64,000 bases of DNA, taken from positions 4,650,001-4,714,000 of the forward strand of contig NZ_SRRO01000001.1 of assembly GCF_004785795.1 (NCBI RefSeq). Direction: 5' to 3'. The position numbers and the translations under genes were made by a program. Source of the stretch: Nocardioides eburneiflavus. Lineage in GTDB: Bacteria > Actinomycetota > Actinomycetes > Propionibacteriales > Nocardioidaceae. Within the stretch, counting starts at the first letter, position 1; every line of letters starts with the position of its first letter. Below are positions 1 to 8,712 of the stretch, piece after piece. The notes below the pieces were generated by a model that was not told where the DNA came from, searched no databases, and was given only the letters and a program-made list of their open reading frames with translations.

Positions 1-2204
1 CCCTTGTCCAGGTAGGCCGACGCCGCCGAGCGCTCGACCTCGGCGACGGCTGCGGCGAGGTCGGGCGCCTGGGCGAGCGCAGGATCCTCGGAGAGTAGCG
101 CCTCGGCGGCCTCACGGGCACGGACGATCGTCTTCTCGTCGCGCAATACCCGAAGTGTGACGAGCCCCGACCGGAACCCCGACTGGCTGGCGCCGAGCAC
201 GTCGCCCTCGCGTCGCTGCTCGAGGTCGACGCGGCTCAGCTCGAAGCCGTCGGTGGTCGCGGCGACCGCGTCGAGCCGGTCGCGCGCCGGGGAGCCGAGC
301 TCCGCGTGGGAGACCAGCAGGCACAGGCCGGGGAGCCCGCCACGGCCCACACGACCGCGCAGCTGGTGGAGCTGGGAGACTCCGAACCGGTCCGCGTCGA
401 GCAGCACCATCGTGGTCGCGTTGTGCACGTCGACACCGACCTCGATGACGGTGGTGGCGACGAGCACGTCGATGTCGCCCCCGGCGAAGGCCCGCATCGT
501 GCGGTCCTTGTCGTCGGGCGGCATCCGGCCGTGCAGCACGGCGGTGCGCAGCCCGGCGAGCGGACCCGACGAGAGCTCGGCGTGGACCTCCTCGACCGCA
601 GCGAGGGACCGCCTGGGCGCGATCTCCCTGCCCTCGTCGTCGAGGTCGAGCTGGTCGCTCTCGCCCTCCTCCTGCGCGTCGCCGGAGATGCGGGGGCACA
701 CGACGTAGACCTGGTGTCCCTTCGCGACCTCCTCGCGAACCCGCTGCCACACCCGGTCGATCCAGGTCGGCTGGTCGGCGAGAGGGACGACGTTGGTCTG
801 GATCGGCGCCCGACCGGCCGGGAGCTCGGCGAGCACGGACGTCTCGAGGTCGCCGAAGACGGTCATCGCGACCGTGCGCGGGATCGGGGTCGCGGTCATC
901 ACGAGGACGTGCGGCGGGCTGCCGGCCTTGTCGGTCAGGGCAGCGCGCTGCTCCACGCCGAAGCGGTGCTGCTCGTCGACGACGACGAGCCCGAGGTCGG
1001 CGAGCTCGACCCTGTCCTCGAGCAGCGCGTGGGTGCCGACGACGATGCCGGCCTCGCCGGTGACGAGCCGGAGCATCGCCTCCTGGCGGGCGGCCTTGCC
1101 CATCGACCCGGTCAGGAGCACGACCTGGGTCGCGTGCGCGTCGCCACCGAGCATGCCGCCCTGCGCGAGGTCGCCCAGCATCGCGGAGATGGACCGGTGG
1201 TGCTGCTGGGCGAGGACCTCGGTGGGGGCGAGCAGCGCGGCCTGGCCCCCGGCGTCGACCACCTGGAGCATGGCCCGCAGGGCGACGAGGGTCTTGCCGG
1301 AGCCGACCTCGCCCTGGAGGAGGCGGTTCATCGGGTGGTCGCGGCCGAGCTCGTCGGCGACCAGGTCGCCGATCTCGCGCTGGCCGCGGGTGAGCTCGAA
1401 CGGCAGCCGCGCGTCGAACGCCGCGAGCAGGCCGTCGTCGCGGCGTACGCGCGCCCGGGCGCCCTGGGCACGGTGGGCGGCGCGACGGCGGGCGAGCACC
1501 AGCTGCAGCACCAGCGCCTCCTCGAACCGGAAGCGCTTCTGCGCCGCGCCGAGCTGGCTCCACTCGTCGGGGGCGTGGATCCAGCGCAGCGCCTGCATGA
1601 CGTCGAGCACCTCGAACCGCTCCCGGAGCTCGGGGGTGAGGACGTCAGGTACCCCGGTGACCAGCTCGAGGGCGGCGGTGACGACCTTCTGGATGTCCCA
1701 GGTGTAGAGCTTCGCGGTGAGCGGGTAGACCGGCATGAGCTTGCTGAGCGTGGCGGCCTCCGGGCCGTCGAGCGCGAACCCGTGGGGCTGCTCGAGCTGC
1801 CAGCTGCCCCGGAACTGCTTGGCCTTGCCCGTGAAGATGGCGCGGCAGCCCGGCCGGAACTCGGCCTCGTGCTTGTCGGCGAGGCTCTGGTAGGGGCTGA
1901 ACAGGGTGACGGAGAAGTCGGGTCCGTCGGTGCGCAGCCGCACGGTCGTGCGGAACTGGCGGCGGTTGCCGCTGAAGAAGGAGGCGCTCTCGCACGAGCG
2001 CACCTCGCCGACGATCGTCAGCTGCTCCCCCACGGTCGGCGTGGCGACCTCGGACAGCTCGGTGGCGGCGACGTAGCGACGCGGGAAGTGGCGCAGCAGG
2101 TCGCCGACGGTGGCCAGACCGAGGCCATCCTCGGCGAGCTTGCGCTTCTTGTGGTGGTTGCCGAAGACCGCCCCGATCGGGCTGTCCGGCGTGATCGCGA
2201 CCAT
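1..2204 (-). CDS. recG: ATP-dependent DNA helicase RecG (C-terminus cut by window edge)
   Basis: RecG is a superfamily 2 helicase that remodels stalled forks and Holliday junctions. The order of parts fits: an N-terminal wedge/OB region, Walker A GEVGSGKT near residue 297, a DEQH box near 410, TATPIPRT, and the late motif RGRVGRGG near 618. The ATG at 2204 is preceded by AGGAAG at suitable spacing. The reading frame is open to base 1 and ends in a Tyr-Leu-Asp-Lys-Gly sequence, which is close to the natural end of the family, so only a few residues or just the stop codon is missing. It lies 17 bp downstream of the DAK2-domain gene on the same strand and is probably cotranscribed with it, an arrangement common in actinobacteria. 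Confidence 0.95.
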   Translation of the reverse strand, partial: MVAITPDSPIGAVFGNHHKKRKLAEDGLGLATVGDLLRHFPRRYVAATELSEVATPTVGEQLTIVGEVRSCESASFFSGNRRQFRTTVRLRTDGPDFSVTLFSPYQSLADKHEAEFRPGCRAIFTGKAKQFRGSWQLEQPHGFALDGPEAATLSKLMPVYPLTAKLYTWDIQKVVTAALELVTGVPDVLTPELRERFEVLDVMQALRWIHAPDEWSQLGAAQKRFRFEEALVLQLVLARRRAAHRAQGARARVRRDDGLLAAFDARLPFELTRGQREIGDLVADELGRDHPMNRLLQGEVGSGKTLVALRAMLQVVDAGGQAALLAPTEVLAQQHHRSISAMLGDLAQGGMLGGDAHATQVVLLTGSMGKAARQEAMLRLVTGEAGIVVGTHALLEDRVELADLGLVVVDEQHRFGVEQRAALTDKAGSPPHVLVMTATPIPRTVAMTVFGDLETSVLAELPAGRAPIQTNVVPLADQPTWIDRVWQRVREEVAKGHQVYVVCPRISGDAQEEGESDQLDLDDEGREIAPRRSLAAVEEVHAELSSGPLAGLRTAVLHGRMPPDDKDRTMRAFAGGDIDVLVATTVIEVGVDVHNATTMVLLDADRFGVSQLHQLRGRVGRGGLPGLCLLVSHAELGSPARDRLDAVAATTDGFELSRVDLEQRREGDVLGASQSGFRSGLVTLRVLRDEKTIVRAREAAEALLSEDPALAQAPDLAAAVAEVERSAASAYLDK

Positions 2205-2221
2205 GGTGACTTCCTAGCCGC

Positions 2222-3874
2222 TCACTCCACGCTGACCAGCAGCGGGTAGCGCGGCTGGCCGCCCTCGTGGACGGCGACGTCCACCGTGGGGTGGCGCTCC
2301 TCGACGTGCGCCGCGAGGCGGTCGGCGAGCTCGGCCCCGCCCTCGCCGGACACGATGGTCACGAGCTCCCCGCCGCCGGCGAGCAGCCGCTCGAGGACGT
2401 CGGTGGCGACGACGTCGAGGTCGGACCCCACCACCGCGAAGTCCCCGGCGACGACGCCGAGCGCGTCGCCGGGCTCGCACGGACCGGCCATCGTGATGGC
2501 ACGGCGGGCGGCGACCGTCACCGCTCCGTGGCGGGCATGGCGTGCGGTGGCGGTCATCTCGCGGACGTCGGCGTCGAAGGCGCGGCCGGGCTCGTGCACC
2601 GAGATCGCGGCCAGTCCCTGCACCTGGGCCTGGGTGGGGATGACCTCGACCGAGACGTCGAGCTCCGCCTCGGCGGTGCCTGCGGCGATCTCGGCCGCGC
2701 GGATCGTGTCACCGTCGTTGGGCAGCACCACCACCTCGGCGGCGCCGCACGCCGTGATGGCCTCGAGGAGCTGACCGGTCGAGGGGCGCTGGCCCGGGCC
2801 GCCCGGCACGACGACGGCGCCCGCCGACTCGAACAGCGCGGTCAGGCCGGGGCCGGCCGCGACGGCGACCACTCGGCGACCGCTCCGGGTCGAGGCCCGC
2901 TGCCGGCTCGCGGCGACCTGCTCGGCGAAGTGCGTCACCCGGATGCGGTGCGGGCGGCCCGCCACGATGCCGGCCTCGATCGCGGCTCCGACGTCGTCGA
3001 CGTGGACGTGGACGTTCCACAGGCCGTCGCCGCCGACCACCACGAGGCTGTCGCCGAGGCCGGCGAGGGTGTCGCGGAGCGTGGCGATCGCCTCGTCCTC
3101 GCCGTCGGAGCCGGCGTCGAGGAGGTACATCACCTCGTAGCCCGGACCGTCCGGGGTGAGGTCGTCGCTCGGCACCGCCGCGGCCACGGGGATCTGGTGG
3201 GTGCCGATCGGGGGCGACCACGGGGTCGGTCGACGTCCGGTGGCCGTGGTCTCGACGGCGTCGAGCACCACGCAGAGCCCGCGACCGCCGGCGTCGACCA
3301 CGCCCGCCTGGGCCAGCACCTCGAGCTGCTCGGGCGTACGTGCGAGCGCCGCGCGGGCGGCCGCCGCAGCCGCCGTGAAGACGTCGCGGGTGCGGACCCC
3401 GCGACCGGCCGCCTCGAGGGCCGCGTCGGACGCGGCCCGCGACACGGTGAGCATGGTGCCCTCGACGGGCGTGCCGACCGCCGCATAGCTCGCCTCGGTG
3501 GCCTCCGCCATCGCCGCGGCGATGGTCTCGGCCGGCCGGTCCTCGATCGCGGCGCCGGCGAGGTGGCGGACGTAGGCGCGCAGCATCTGGCTCAGGATCA
3601 CGCCCGAGTTGCCCCGGGCACCCATCAGCGCGGCGCGCGCCAGCACCGCCATGCCGTCGCCGAGCGACAGGTCGGGGTCTGCCGTGCGGGCCTCGCGCAG
3701 CGCGTCGCGGGCGGCGGACACGGTGAGGAACATGTTGGTGCCGGTGTCTCCGTCGGGCACCGGGTAGACGTTGAGCGCGTCGATCTCCTCGCGGGCCGAG
3801 GACAGGGCGTCGGTCGCGATCTCGACGAAGCGCGCGACGCCGTCCAGCGTGATGCCGTGGGTGACGTGCTCCAT
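2222..3874 (-). CDS. DAK2 domain fusion protein, FakA/YloV-like fatty acid kinase subunit
   Basis: This 550-residue protein opens with a DhaL/DAK2 nucleotide-binding domain. The VYPVPDGDTGTNM segment near residues 35-47 supplies the metal-coordinating aspartates. A long C-terminal part follows that in FakA contacts the acyl-carrying FakB partner. Family knowledge makes it the ATP-binding subunit that phosphorylates FakB-bound fatty acids. The open frame extends further upstream, but I chose the ATG at 3874 because GGGAGA precedes it and the family homology starts there. It is divergent from rpmB and directly upstream of recG. No FakB-like DegV gene is in this window. Confidence 0.85.
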   Translation of the reverse strand: MEHVTHGITLDGVARFVEIATDALSSAREEIDALNVYPVPDGDTGTNMFLTVSAARDALREARTADPDLSLGDGMAVLARAALMGARGNSGVILSQMLRAYVRHLAGAAIEDRPAETIAAAMAEATEASYAAVGTPVEGTMLTVSRAASDAALEAAGRGVRTRDVFTAAAAAARAALARTPEQLEVLAQAGVVDAGGRGLCVVLDAVETTATGRRPTPWSPPIGTHQIPVAAAVPSDDLTPDGPGYEVMYLLDAGSDGEDEAIATLRDTLAGLGDSLVVVGGDGLWNVHVHVDDVGAAIEAGIVAGRPHRIRVTHFAEQVAASRQRASTRSGRRVVAVAAGPGLTALFESAGAVVVPGGPGQRPSTGQLLEAITACGAAEVVVLPNDGDTIRAAEIAAGTAEAELDVSVEVIPTQAQVQGLAAISVHEPGRAFDADVREMTATARHARHGAVTVAARRAITMAGPCEPGDALGVVAGDFAVVGSDLDVVATDVLERLLAGGGELVTIVSGEGGAELADRLAAHVEERHPTVDVAVHEGGQPRYPLLVSVE

Positions 3875-4098
3875 TGCGTCGGTGCTCTCCCGGTGTGTGC
3901 CATCTGTCGTGCGCTGCGGTCGTACGATGTGGTGCGCGCCACAGGGTAGTGCCCTGCACCGACCGGTCTGACTCGACGCGGCTTCGATTTCATCCCAGCG
4001 CGGGTCCTCGGCTACTGTTGCCCGGTTGCCTCGTGCCGCTTCCTGCGGCGTGCTGGCCTCTCGAACATCTATCAACCTCGAACGGATCGGAGTGCACG

Positions 4099-4284
4099 GT
4101 GGCTGCCGTCTGCGACATCTGCGCCAAGAAGCCGGGCTTCGGAAACAACCGTCCCTGGTCGCGCAAGATCACGAAGCGTCGCTTCAACCCCAACATCCAG
4201 CGCGTCCGGGCGACCGTGAACGGCACGCCCAAGCGCCTCAACGTCTGCACCGGCTGCCTCAAGGCCGGCAAGGTCTCCCGCTGA
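4099..4284 (+). CDS. rpmB: 50S ribosomal protein L28
   Basis: A 61-residue basic protein beginning (M)AAVCDICAKKPGFGNN, with the L28 core KRRFNPNIQRVR and a C-terminal CTGCLKAGKV. The CDIC and CTGC pairs are four cysteines that mark the zinc-binding (C+) form of L28; zinc binding is inferred from family knowledge. Translation starts at GTG 4099, with GGATCGGAG upstream, because the family begins exactly there; the open frame further upstream is intergenic. It is monocistronic, divergent from the DAK2 gene, and followed by a strong hairpin terminator. Confidence 0.95.
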   Translation: MAAVCDICAKKPGFGNNRPWSRKITKRRFNPNIQRVRATVNGTPKRLNVCTGCLKAGKVSR

Positions 4285-4306
4285 CCTGACCCAGACCTCG
4301 TACGAG

Positions 4307-4335
4307 AGCCCCCCGTCGCTGATGCGGCGGGGGCT
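4307..4335 (+). terminator. Intrinsic terminator after rpmB (probably bidirectional)
   Basis: The stem is AGCCCCCCGTCGC, loop TGAT, return arm GCGGCGGGGGCT, with one G-U pair and one unpaired C. It sits 22 bp after the rpmB stop and between convergent rpmB and thiL. There is no long T-tract, which is usual in this GC range. Confidence 0.8.
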
Positions 4336-4458
4336 TCGTCGTTTCGTGGGCGACGCCCCATCGCAGAGTCCCCGCTCGAGCGGGGAGTCGCTCACCTGGA
4401 GGCCCGTACAAACCCCTTCAGGTGTCGGACTTCCCCATCAGGTCCCGCGGGACCGGCC

Positions 4459-5409
4459 TCAGAAGTGGGTCCAGCCGGTGGGGCCCTCGTAGGCCCCGCC
4501 GTCGACCGTGACGCCCTCGCCCTCGGCCACCTCGCCGACGACGTGCCACCCGGACGGCACCGACGCGAGGTCGGGGAAGGTCGCCAGCAGCGCGTGGTCG
4601 TCTCCCCCGCCGAGGATGAACTGGAGGGGGTCGGCGCCGAGGGCGGCGCCGACGGCCTGCAGCGGCTCGGGGACCTCGAAGGCACCCGTGCGCACGTCGA
4701 TCGCGACGCCGCTCGCCTCCGCGAGGTGCCCGGCCTCAGCGAGGAGCCCGTCGGAGACGTCGATGAGCGCGGTCGCGCCGGCCTCGGCCGCCTGCTTGCC
4801 CGCGGCGTACGGGGGCTCCGGACGGCGGTACGCCTCGACGAGCACCCGCGGGGAGCGGAAGCCCCGGCCCAGGACCGCCAGCCCTCCGGCCGCCCAGCCC
4901 TGCCGCCCGGTGAGCGCGAGCACGTCGCCGGGCCGCGCACCCGAGCGGAGCACGGGTGACTGGAAGCACTGGCCGAGCACCGTCACGGCGATGACGATCT
5001 CGTCGGCGCGCGTGACGTCGCCGCCGACGACGGTGGCACCGAGGCTCGCGCACTCCTCGGCGAACCCGCGGGCGAAGTCGAGCGCCCACGCGACCGGGAG
5101 GTCCGCGGGCGCGGCCAGGCCGATCGTGAGGTGGCGCGCCGTGCCGCCCATCGCGTTGATGTCGGAGAGGTTCTGGGCGGCCGCCCGGTGGCCGACGTCG
5201 GCGGCACTGGCCCAGTCGCGACGGAAGTGGCGACCCTCGACCATGAGGTCGGTGGAGACGACGACGTGGCCGTGCTTGATGCGCAGGACGGCGGCGTCGT
5301 CACCGGGGCCGACGAGCACGTGGTCGTCCCCCTCGAAGATCTCCACCAGCTCCGCGATCAGCCCGAACTCGCCTGCATCGCCGAGGGTTGCGTCCGCGTC
5401 GAGTGCCAT
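4459..5409 (-). CDS. thiL: Thiamine-monophosphate kinase
   Basis: ThiL phosphorylates thiamine monophosphate to the active cofactor thiamine diphosphate. The 316-residue protein has the PurM-like AIRS fold signatures: an N-terminal GDDAAV segment near residue 34, STDLMVEGRHF, NLSDINAMGG, GGDVTRAD, a central LALTGRQG glycine motif, and DVSDGLLAEAGH near the C-terminus. I start it at ATG 5409, where the family homology begins, rather than at an upstream in-frame codon. It converges with rpmB and is divergent from the small Lrp-domain gene. Confidence 0.92.
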   Translation of the reverse strand: MALDADATLGDAGEFGLIAELVEIFEGDDHVLVGPGDDAAVLRIKHGHVVVSTDLMVEGRHFRRDWASAADVGHRAAAQNLSDINAMGGTARHLTIGLAAPADLPVAWALDFARGFAEECASLGATVVGGDVTRADEIVIAVTVLGQCFQSPVLRSGARPGDVLALTGRQGWAAGGLAVLGRGFRSPRVLVEAYRRPEPPYAAGKQAAEAGATALIDVSDGLLAEAGHLAEASGVAIDVRTGAFEVPEPLQAVGAALGADPLQFILGGGDDHALLATFPDLASVPSGWHVVGEVAEGEGVTVDGGAYEGPTGWTHF

Positions 5410-5526
5410 GTCCCCATCCCACCAGACGGGGACCGTGACCACAGGCACCCATCCCCTGTCGGCCCGCCCGCGTGGCGCGGTAGGTTGTGCCGGTCACACC
5501 CGTTGAACGAGACCGAGGAGTCCACG

Positions 5527-5763
5527 ATGGTCGTCCAGGCCTACATCCTGATCCAGACCGACGTCGGCAAGGCCGCCGAGGTGGCCAAGGCCATCGCCCA
5601 GGTCAACGGCGTCACCCTCGCCGAGGACGTGACCGGTCCCTACGACGTGATCGTCCGCGCCGAGGCCAAGAACGTCGACGAGCTCGGCAAGCTCGTCGTC
5701 TCCAAGGTGCAGAACCTCGACGGCATCACCCGCACGCTGACGTGCCCGGTCGTCCACATCTGA
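5527..5763 (+). CDS. Stand-alone Lrp/AsnC ligand-binding (RAM) domain protein
   Basis: 78 residues corresponding only to the C-terminal RAM domain of Lrp/AsnC regulators. It starts MVVQAYILIQTDVG and carries the conserved GPYDVIVRAEAKNVDEL segment. There is no helix-turn-helix, so it cannot bind DNA alone. It may sense amino acids or modulate a full-length regulator by mixed oligomers, which is inference. GAGGAG sits 8-13 bp before the ATG. It is commonly found beside thiL, DUF3515 and ddl in actinobacteria, as here. Confidence 0.85.
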   Translation: MVVQAYILIQTDVGKAAEVAKAIAQVNGVTLAEDVTGPYDVIVRAEAKNVDELGKLVVSKVQNLDGITRTLTCPVVHI

Positions 5764-5780
5764 TCCCAGGCCTGTCCGCA

Positions 5781-6287
5781 GTGCCGCCCGCACGACGCCT
5801 CGGCTCCTCGTGGAGCCGGGGCGTCGTCGCGTCGGCTGCCGCCTGCCTGGTGCTGGCAGGGTGCAGCAGCACCATCACCATCGACGACCACGACCTCTCC
5901 GACGCCGATCGTGCCGCGTGCGAGGCCCTGGTCGCCGACCTGCCGGGCACGCTCGCCGGGAAGGACCGGGTGGGCGTCGAGCCGGCGGACGCGCTGGGCG
6001 CCGCCTGGGGCGGACGGGCGTCGTACGTCCTCACCTGCGGGGTCCCGGAGCCGGAGGACTACGAGCCCACCGCCGAGTGCAGCGTCATCGAGGGCGTCGG
6101 CTGGTACGTCCCCGACGACCAGCTCACCGACCCGGCCGAGGACGCCACGCCCGTCGCGCTCAGCCGTACGCCCTTCGTCGAGGTGCTGGTGCCCGCCGAG
6201 CACCGCACCGAGGGCATCGACCGCGCCCTCGCCGAGCTCGCACCGGTGCTGGAGGAGCACCTCGGCGAGGGGCTGTCGTGCCTGTAG
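5781..6287 (+). CDS. DUF3515-family lipoprotein
   Basis: A 168-residue protein with a short basic N-terminus, a hydrophobic stretch and a lipobox LAGC at about residue 27, predicting Sec export, lipidation and anchoring outside the membrane. The rest, with ACEALVADLP near the start and a final cysteine, matches DUF3515, whose function is unknown. GTG 5781 is the only start that gives a normal signal peptide. It follows the Lrp-domain gene by 17 bp and converges with ddl, whose stop lies 10 bp beyond its own. Confidence 0.75.
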   Translation: MPPARRLGSSWSRGVVASAAACLVLAGCSSTITIDDHDLSDADRAACEALVADLPGTLAGKDRVGVEPADALGAAWGGRASYVLTCGVPEPEDYEPTAECSVIEGVGWYVPDDQLTDPAEDATPVALSRTPFVEVLVPAEHRTEGIDRALAELAPVLEEHLGEGLSCL

Positions 6288-6297
6288 CGGAGACCGT

Positions 6298-7443
6298 TCA
6301 GCGCAGGCCCGTGTCGCGGCGCAGCGCCAGCTGCACGAGCCGGTCGACGAGCTCGGGGTAGCTCATCCCGGTAGCCGCCCAGAGCTGGGGGTACATCGAC
6401 GTGGGGGTGAAGCCGGGCATCGTGTTGAGCTCGTTGATGACGAGGGACCCGTCGGGCATGACGAAGAAGTCGACGCGGGCCAGGCCCTCGCACGAGAGCG
6501 CCTCGAAGGCGCGCACCGCCATCGCCCGGAGCTGCTGCTCGACGTCGGCGGGGATGTCGGCGGGGATGTCGATCTCGGTGTGCTGGTCGGCGAGGTACTT
6601 GGCCTCGAAGTCGTAGAACTCGTGGTCACCGCCGGTGCGGACCTCGCCGGGGCGGGACGTCTCGGGCGGACCCTCGAGGGTGCCGAGGACGCCGCACTCG
6701 ACCTCGCGCGCACCCTCCATCGACTGCTCGACGAGCACCTTGGGGTCGTGACGGAAGGCCTCCTCGAGCGCGTCCTGGACCTCGGAGGCGTCGTGGACCT
6801 TGCTGATGCCCATGCTCGAGCCGGCGCGCGCGGGCTTGGCGAAGACCGGGAAGCCGAGCTCCTCGACCCGCGCGCGCACGCCGACCGGGTCCTGCTCGAG
6901 CTCGGCGCGGGTGACGACCATGCCGGGCGTGACCGGCAGGCCGGCGGCCTGGAGGACGACCTTCATGAAGGCCTTGTCCATGCCGACCGCCGAGGCCAGG
7001 ACGCCAGAGCCGACGTAGCGCACGCCCGCCATCTCCAACATTCCCTGCAGCGTGCCGTCCTCGCCCCACGGCCCGTGGAGCAGCGGGAAGACCACGTCGA
7101 CCTCGCCGATGACCGACGGGACGCTCGCGGGCTCGGTGACCACGAGGTCGGTGCCGGTGGTCGCGCCCATCAGGGCGACGGGCGAGCGGTCGGCGTCGAC
7201 CTCGGGCAGGTCGTTGCCGCGGATGGCGAGCCGGCCGGGCTCGTCGGCCTCGAGCACCCAGCGGCCGTCGGTGGCGATGCCGACCGGCACCACGTCGTAC
7301 GCCTCGCGGTCGATCGCGGCCAGCACGCTCCCCGCGGTGACGCACGAGATGCCGTGCTCGGAGGAGCGGCCACCGAACACCACGGCGACGCGGGGCTTGC
7401 GTCCGTGGGCGTCGGCGGTCCTGTCAGGGGAGGTGTCGTTCAT
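6298..7443 (-). CDS. ddl: D-alanine--D-alanine ligase
   Basis: Ddl joins two D-alanines with ATP to make the peptidoglycan stem terminus. The 381-residue protein shows the ATP-grasp order: VVFGGRSSEHGIS near the N-terminus, LHGPWGEDGTLQGMLE, VRYVGSGVLAS, FAKPARAGSSMGI in the nucleotide site, and INELNTMPGFTPTSMYP at the C-terminal metal and substrate site. ATG 7443 is preferred to an in-frame GTG 18 nt upstream because it sits at the usual family start. It is divergent from the Cys/Met PLP enzyme with only 32 bp between the starts. Confidence 0.95.
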   Translation of the reverse strand: MNDTSPDRTADAHGRKPRVAVVFGGRSSEHGISCVTAGSVLAAIDREAYDVVPVGIATDGRWVLEADEPGRLAIRGNDLPEVDADRSPVALMGATTGTDLVVTEPASVPSVIGEVDVVFPLLHGPWGEDGTLQGMLEMAGVRYVGSGVLASAVGMDKAFMKVVLQAAGLPVTPGMVVTRAELEQDPVGVRARVEELGFPVFAKPARAGSSMGISKVHDASEVQDALEEAFRHDPKVLVEQSMEGAREVECGVLGTLEGPPETSRPGEVRTGGDHEFYDFEAKYLADQHTEIDIPADIPADVEQQLRAMAVRAFEALSCEGLARVDFFVMPDGSLVINELNTMPGFTPTSMYPQLWAATGMSYPELVDRLVQLALRRDTGLR

Positions 7444-7475
7444 CGGCACGACCCTATCCACCTACGCTGGCGCCC

Positions 7476-8549
7476 ATGGCTCCCGACCCGCAGCTCCGAC
7501 CCGGCACCCTCGCCGTCACCGCCGGTCGACCGGACAAGACGCCCGACGCGCCGCTCAACACCCCGATCACGATGGCCGCGACCTACGTCGCCGGTGGTGA
7601 GGTGGAGTACGGCCGCTACGGCAACCCCACGTGGACGGCGCTGGAGGACGCGCTCGGCGCCCTCGAGGGCGGTCGCTGCCTGACCTTCGCCTCGGGGCTC
7701 GCGGCCGTCGCCACCGTCCTCGACCTCGTCGGCAAGGAGGGCCGGGTCGTGGTGCCGAAGCACGCCTACACCGGCACGATCATGCAGCTCGCCGACCTCG
7801 AGTCCCGCGGACGGCTGACGGCCGAGATGGTCGACATCACCGACACCGAGGCCGTCGTCAAGGCGTGCGACGGCGCGGCGCTGGTGTGGCTGGAGTCGCC
7901 GACCAACCCCGCGCTGGAGGTCGCCGACATCCCCACCATCACGGCAGCCGCGCACGAGGCCGGCGCGTACGTCGTCGTCGACAACACCTTCGCCACTCCC
8001 CTGCTGCAGCGTCCTCTCGAGGACGACGTGGACCTGGTCGTGCACTCGGCGACCAAGTACCTCGCCGGACACTCCGACGTGCAGATGGGTGCCATCGTCA
8101 CCCGCGACGACGAGCTGTGGTCCGTGCTCAAGGGACGCCGCGACCTCGTCGGCGCGATCCCCGGCCCGTTCGAGGCGTGGCTGACCCTGCGCGGCCTGCG
8201 CACGCTCCACCTGCGCGTCGAGCGCGCGCAGGCCAACGCCCAGGAGCTCGTACGCCGGCTCGGCGAGCACCCGGCGCTGTCCGAGGTGCGCTATCCCGGC
8301 TTCGGCGCGATCATCAGCATCGTGCTCGCCCAGGGCGAGATGGCCGCCGACCTGCTCAGCCGCAAGACCCGGCTCTGGATCCACGCCACCTCCCTCGGCG
8401 GCGTGGAGTCGAGCCTCGAGCGCCGACGCCGGTGGAAGGCCGAGGCCGCGACCATCCCCGACGGGCTCGTCCGGCTGTCCGTGGGCATCGAGGACGTCGA
8501 GGACCTCTGGGAGGACCTCAGGGCGGCACTCGACGGGTGCGTGGGCTGA
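7476..8549 (+). CDS. PLP-dependent Cys/Met metabolism enzyme (cystathionine gamma-synthase/lyase family)
   Basis: A 357-residue fold-type I PLP enzyme. Visible family markers are YGRYGNPTW near the N-terminus, the FASGLAAV cofactor-phosphate loop, VDNTFATPLL, and HSATKYLAGHSDV, whose lysine carries PLP. SNP-type residues that separate synthase, gamma-lyase and beta-lyase activities cannot be judged by eye, so the exact reaction is open. It is monocistronic, between divergent ddl and convergent gpsA. The roughly 160-bp gap after it contains a dispersed repeat. Confidence 0.85.
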   Translation: MAPDPQLRPGTLAVTAGRPDKTPDAPLNTPITMAATYVAGGEVEYGRYGNPTWTALEDALGALEGGRCLTFASGLAAVATVLDLVGKEGRVVVPKHAYTGTIMQLADLESRGRLTAEMVDITDTEAVVKACDGAALVWLESPTNPALEVADIPTITAAAHEAGAYVVVDNTFATPLLQRPLEDDVDLVVHSATKYLAGHSDVQMGAIVTRDDELWSVLKGRRDLVGAIPGPFEAWLTLRGLRTLHLRVERAQANAQELVRRLGEHPALSEVRYPGFGAIISIVLAQGEMAADLLSRKTRLWIHATSLGGVESSLERRRRWKAEAATIPDGLVRLSVGIEDVEDLWEDLRAALDGCVG

Positions 8550-8667
8550 GCAGTCACGACCGAGGCACGAGGTCGGGGCGTGGCGAAGCCAGATTGAGCA
8601 AGCGACGCGACTGAGGAACGAAGTCGCACGAGCGCGTCGACATCCGGTCAGCCGGACAAGCAGCCTC

Positions 8668-8707
8668 GGTTTCGACACCGTCGCTGCGCGACCTGCTCAA
8701 CCAGCGG
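8668..8707. repeat. Dispersed REP-like repeat, copy 1
   Basis: The core reads GGTTTCGACACCGTCGCTGC followed by GCGACCTGCTCAACCAGCGG. It lies between the convergent ends of the Cys/Met enzyme and gpsA, ending 5 bp before the gpsA stop. Near-identical copies occur at 12731-12769 and, diverged and back-to-back, at 63321-63398. Each copy contains a small GTCGCTGCGCGAC-type palindrome. Confidence 0.75.
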
Positions 8708-8712
8708 CAGGC

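Noticed and set aside
306..2249. Long plus-strand open frame of about 647 codons opposite recG
   Set aside because: Composition is the typical antisense shadow of a high-GC gene; RecG motifs are complete on the minus strand.
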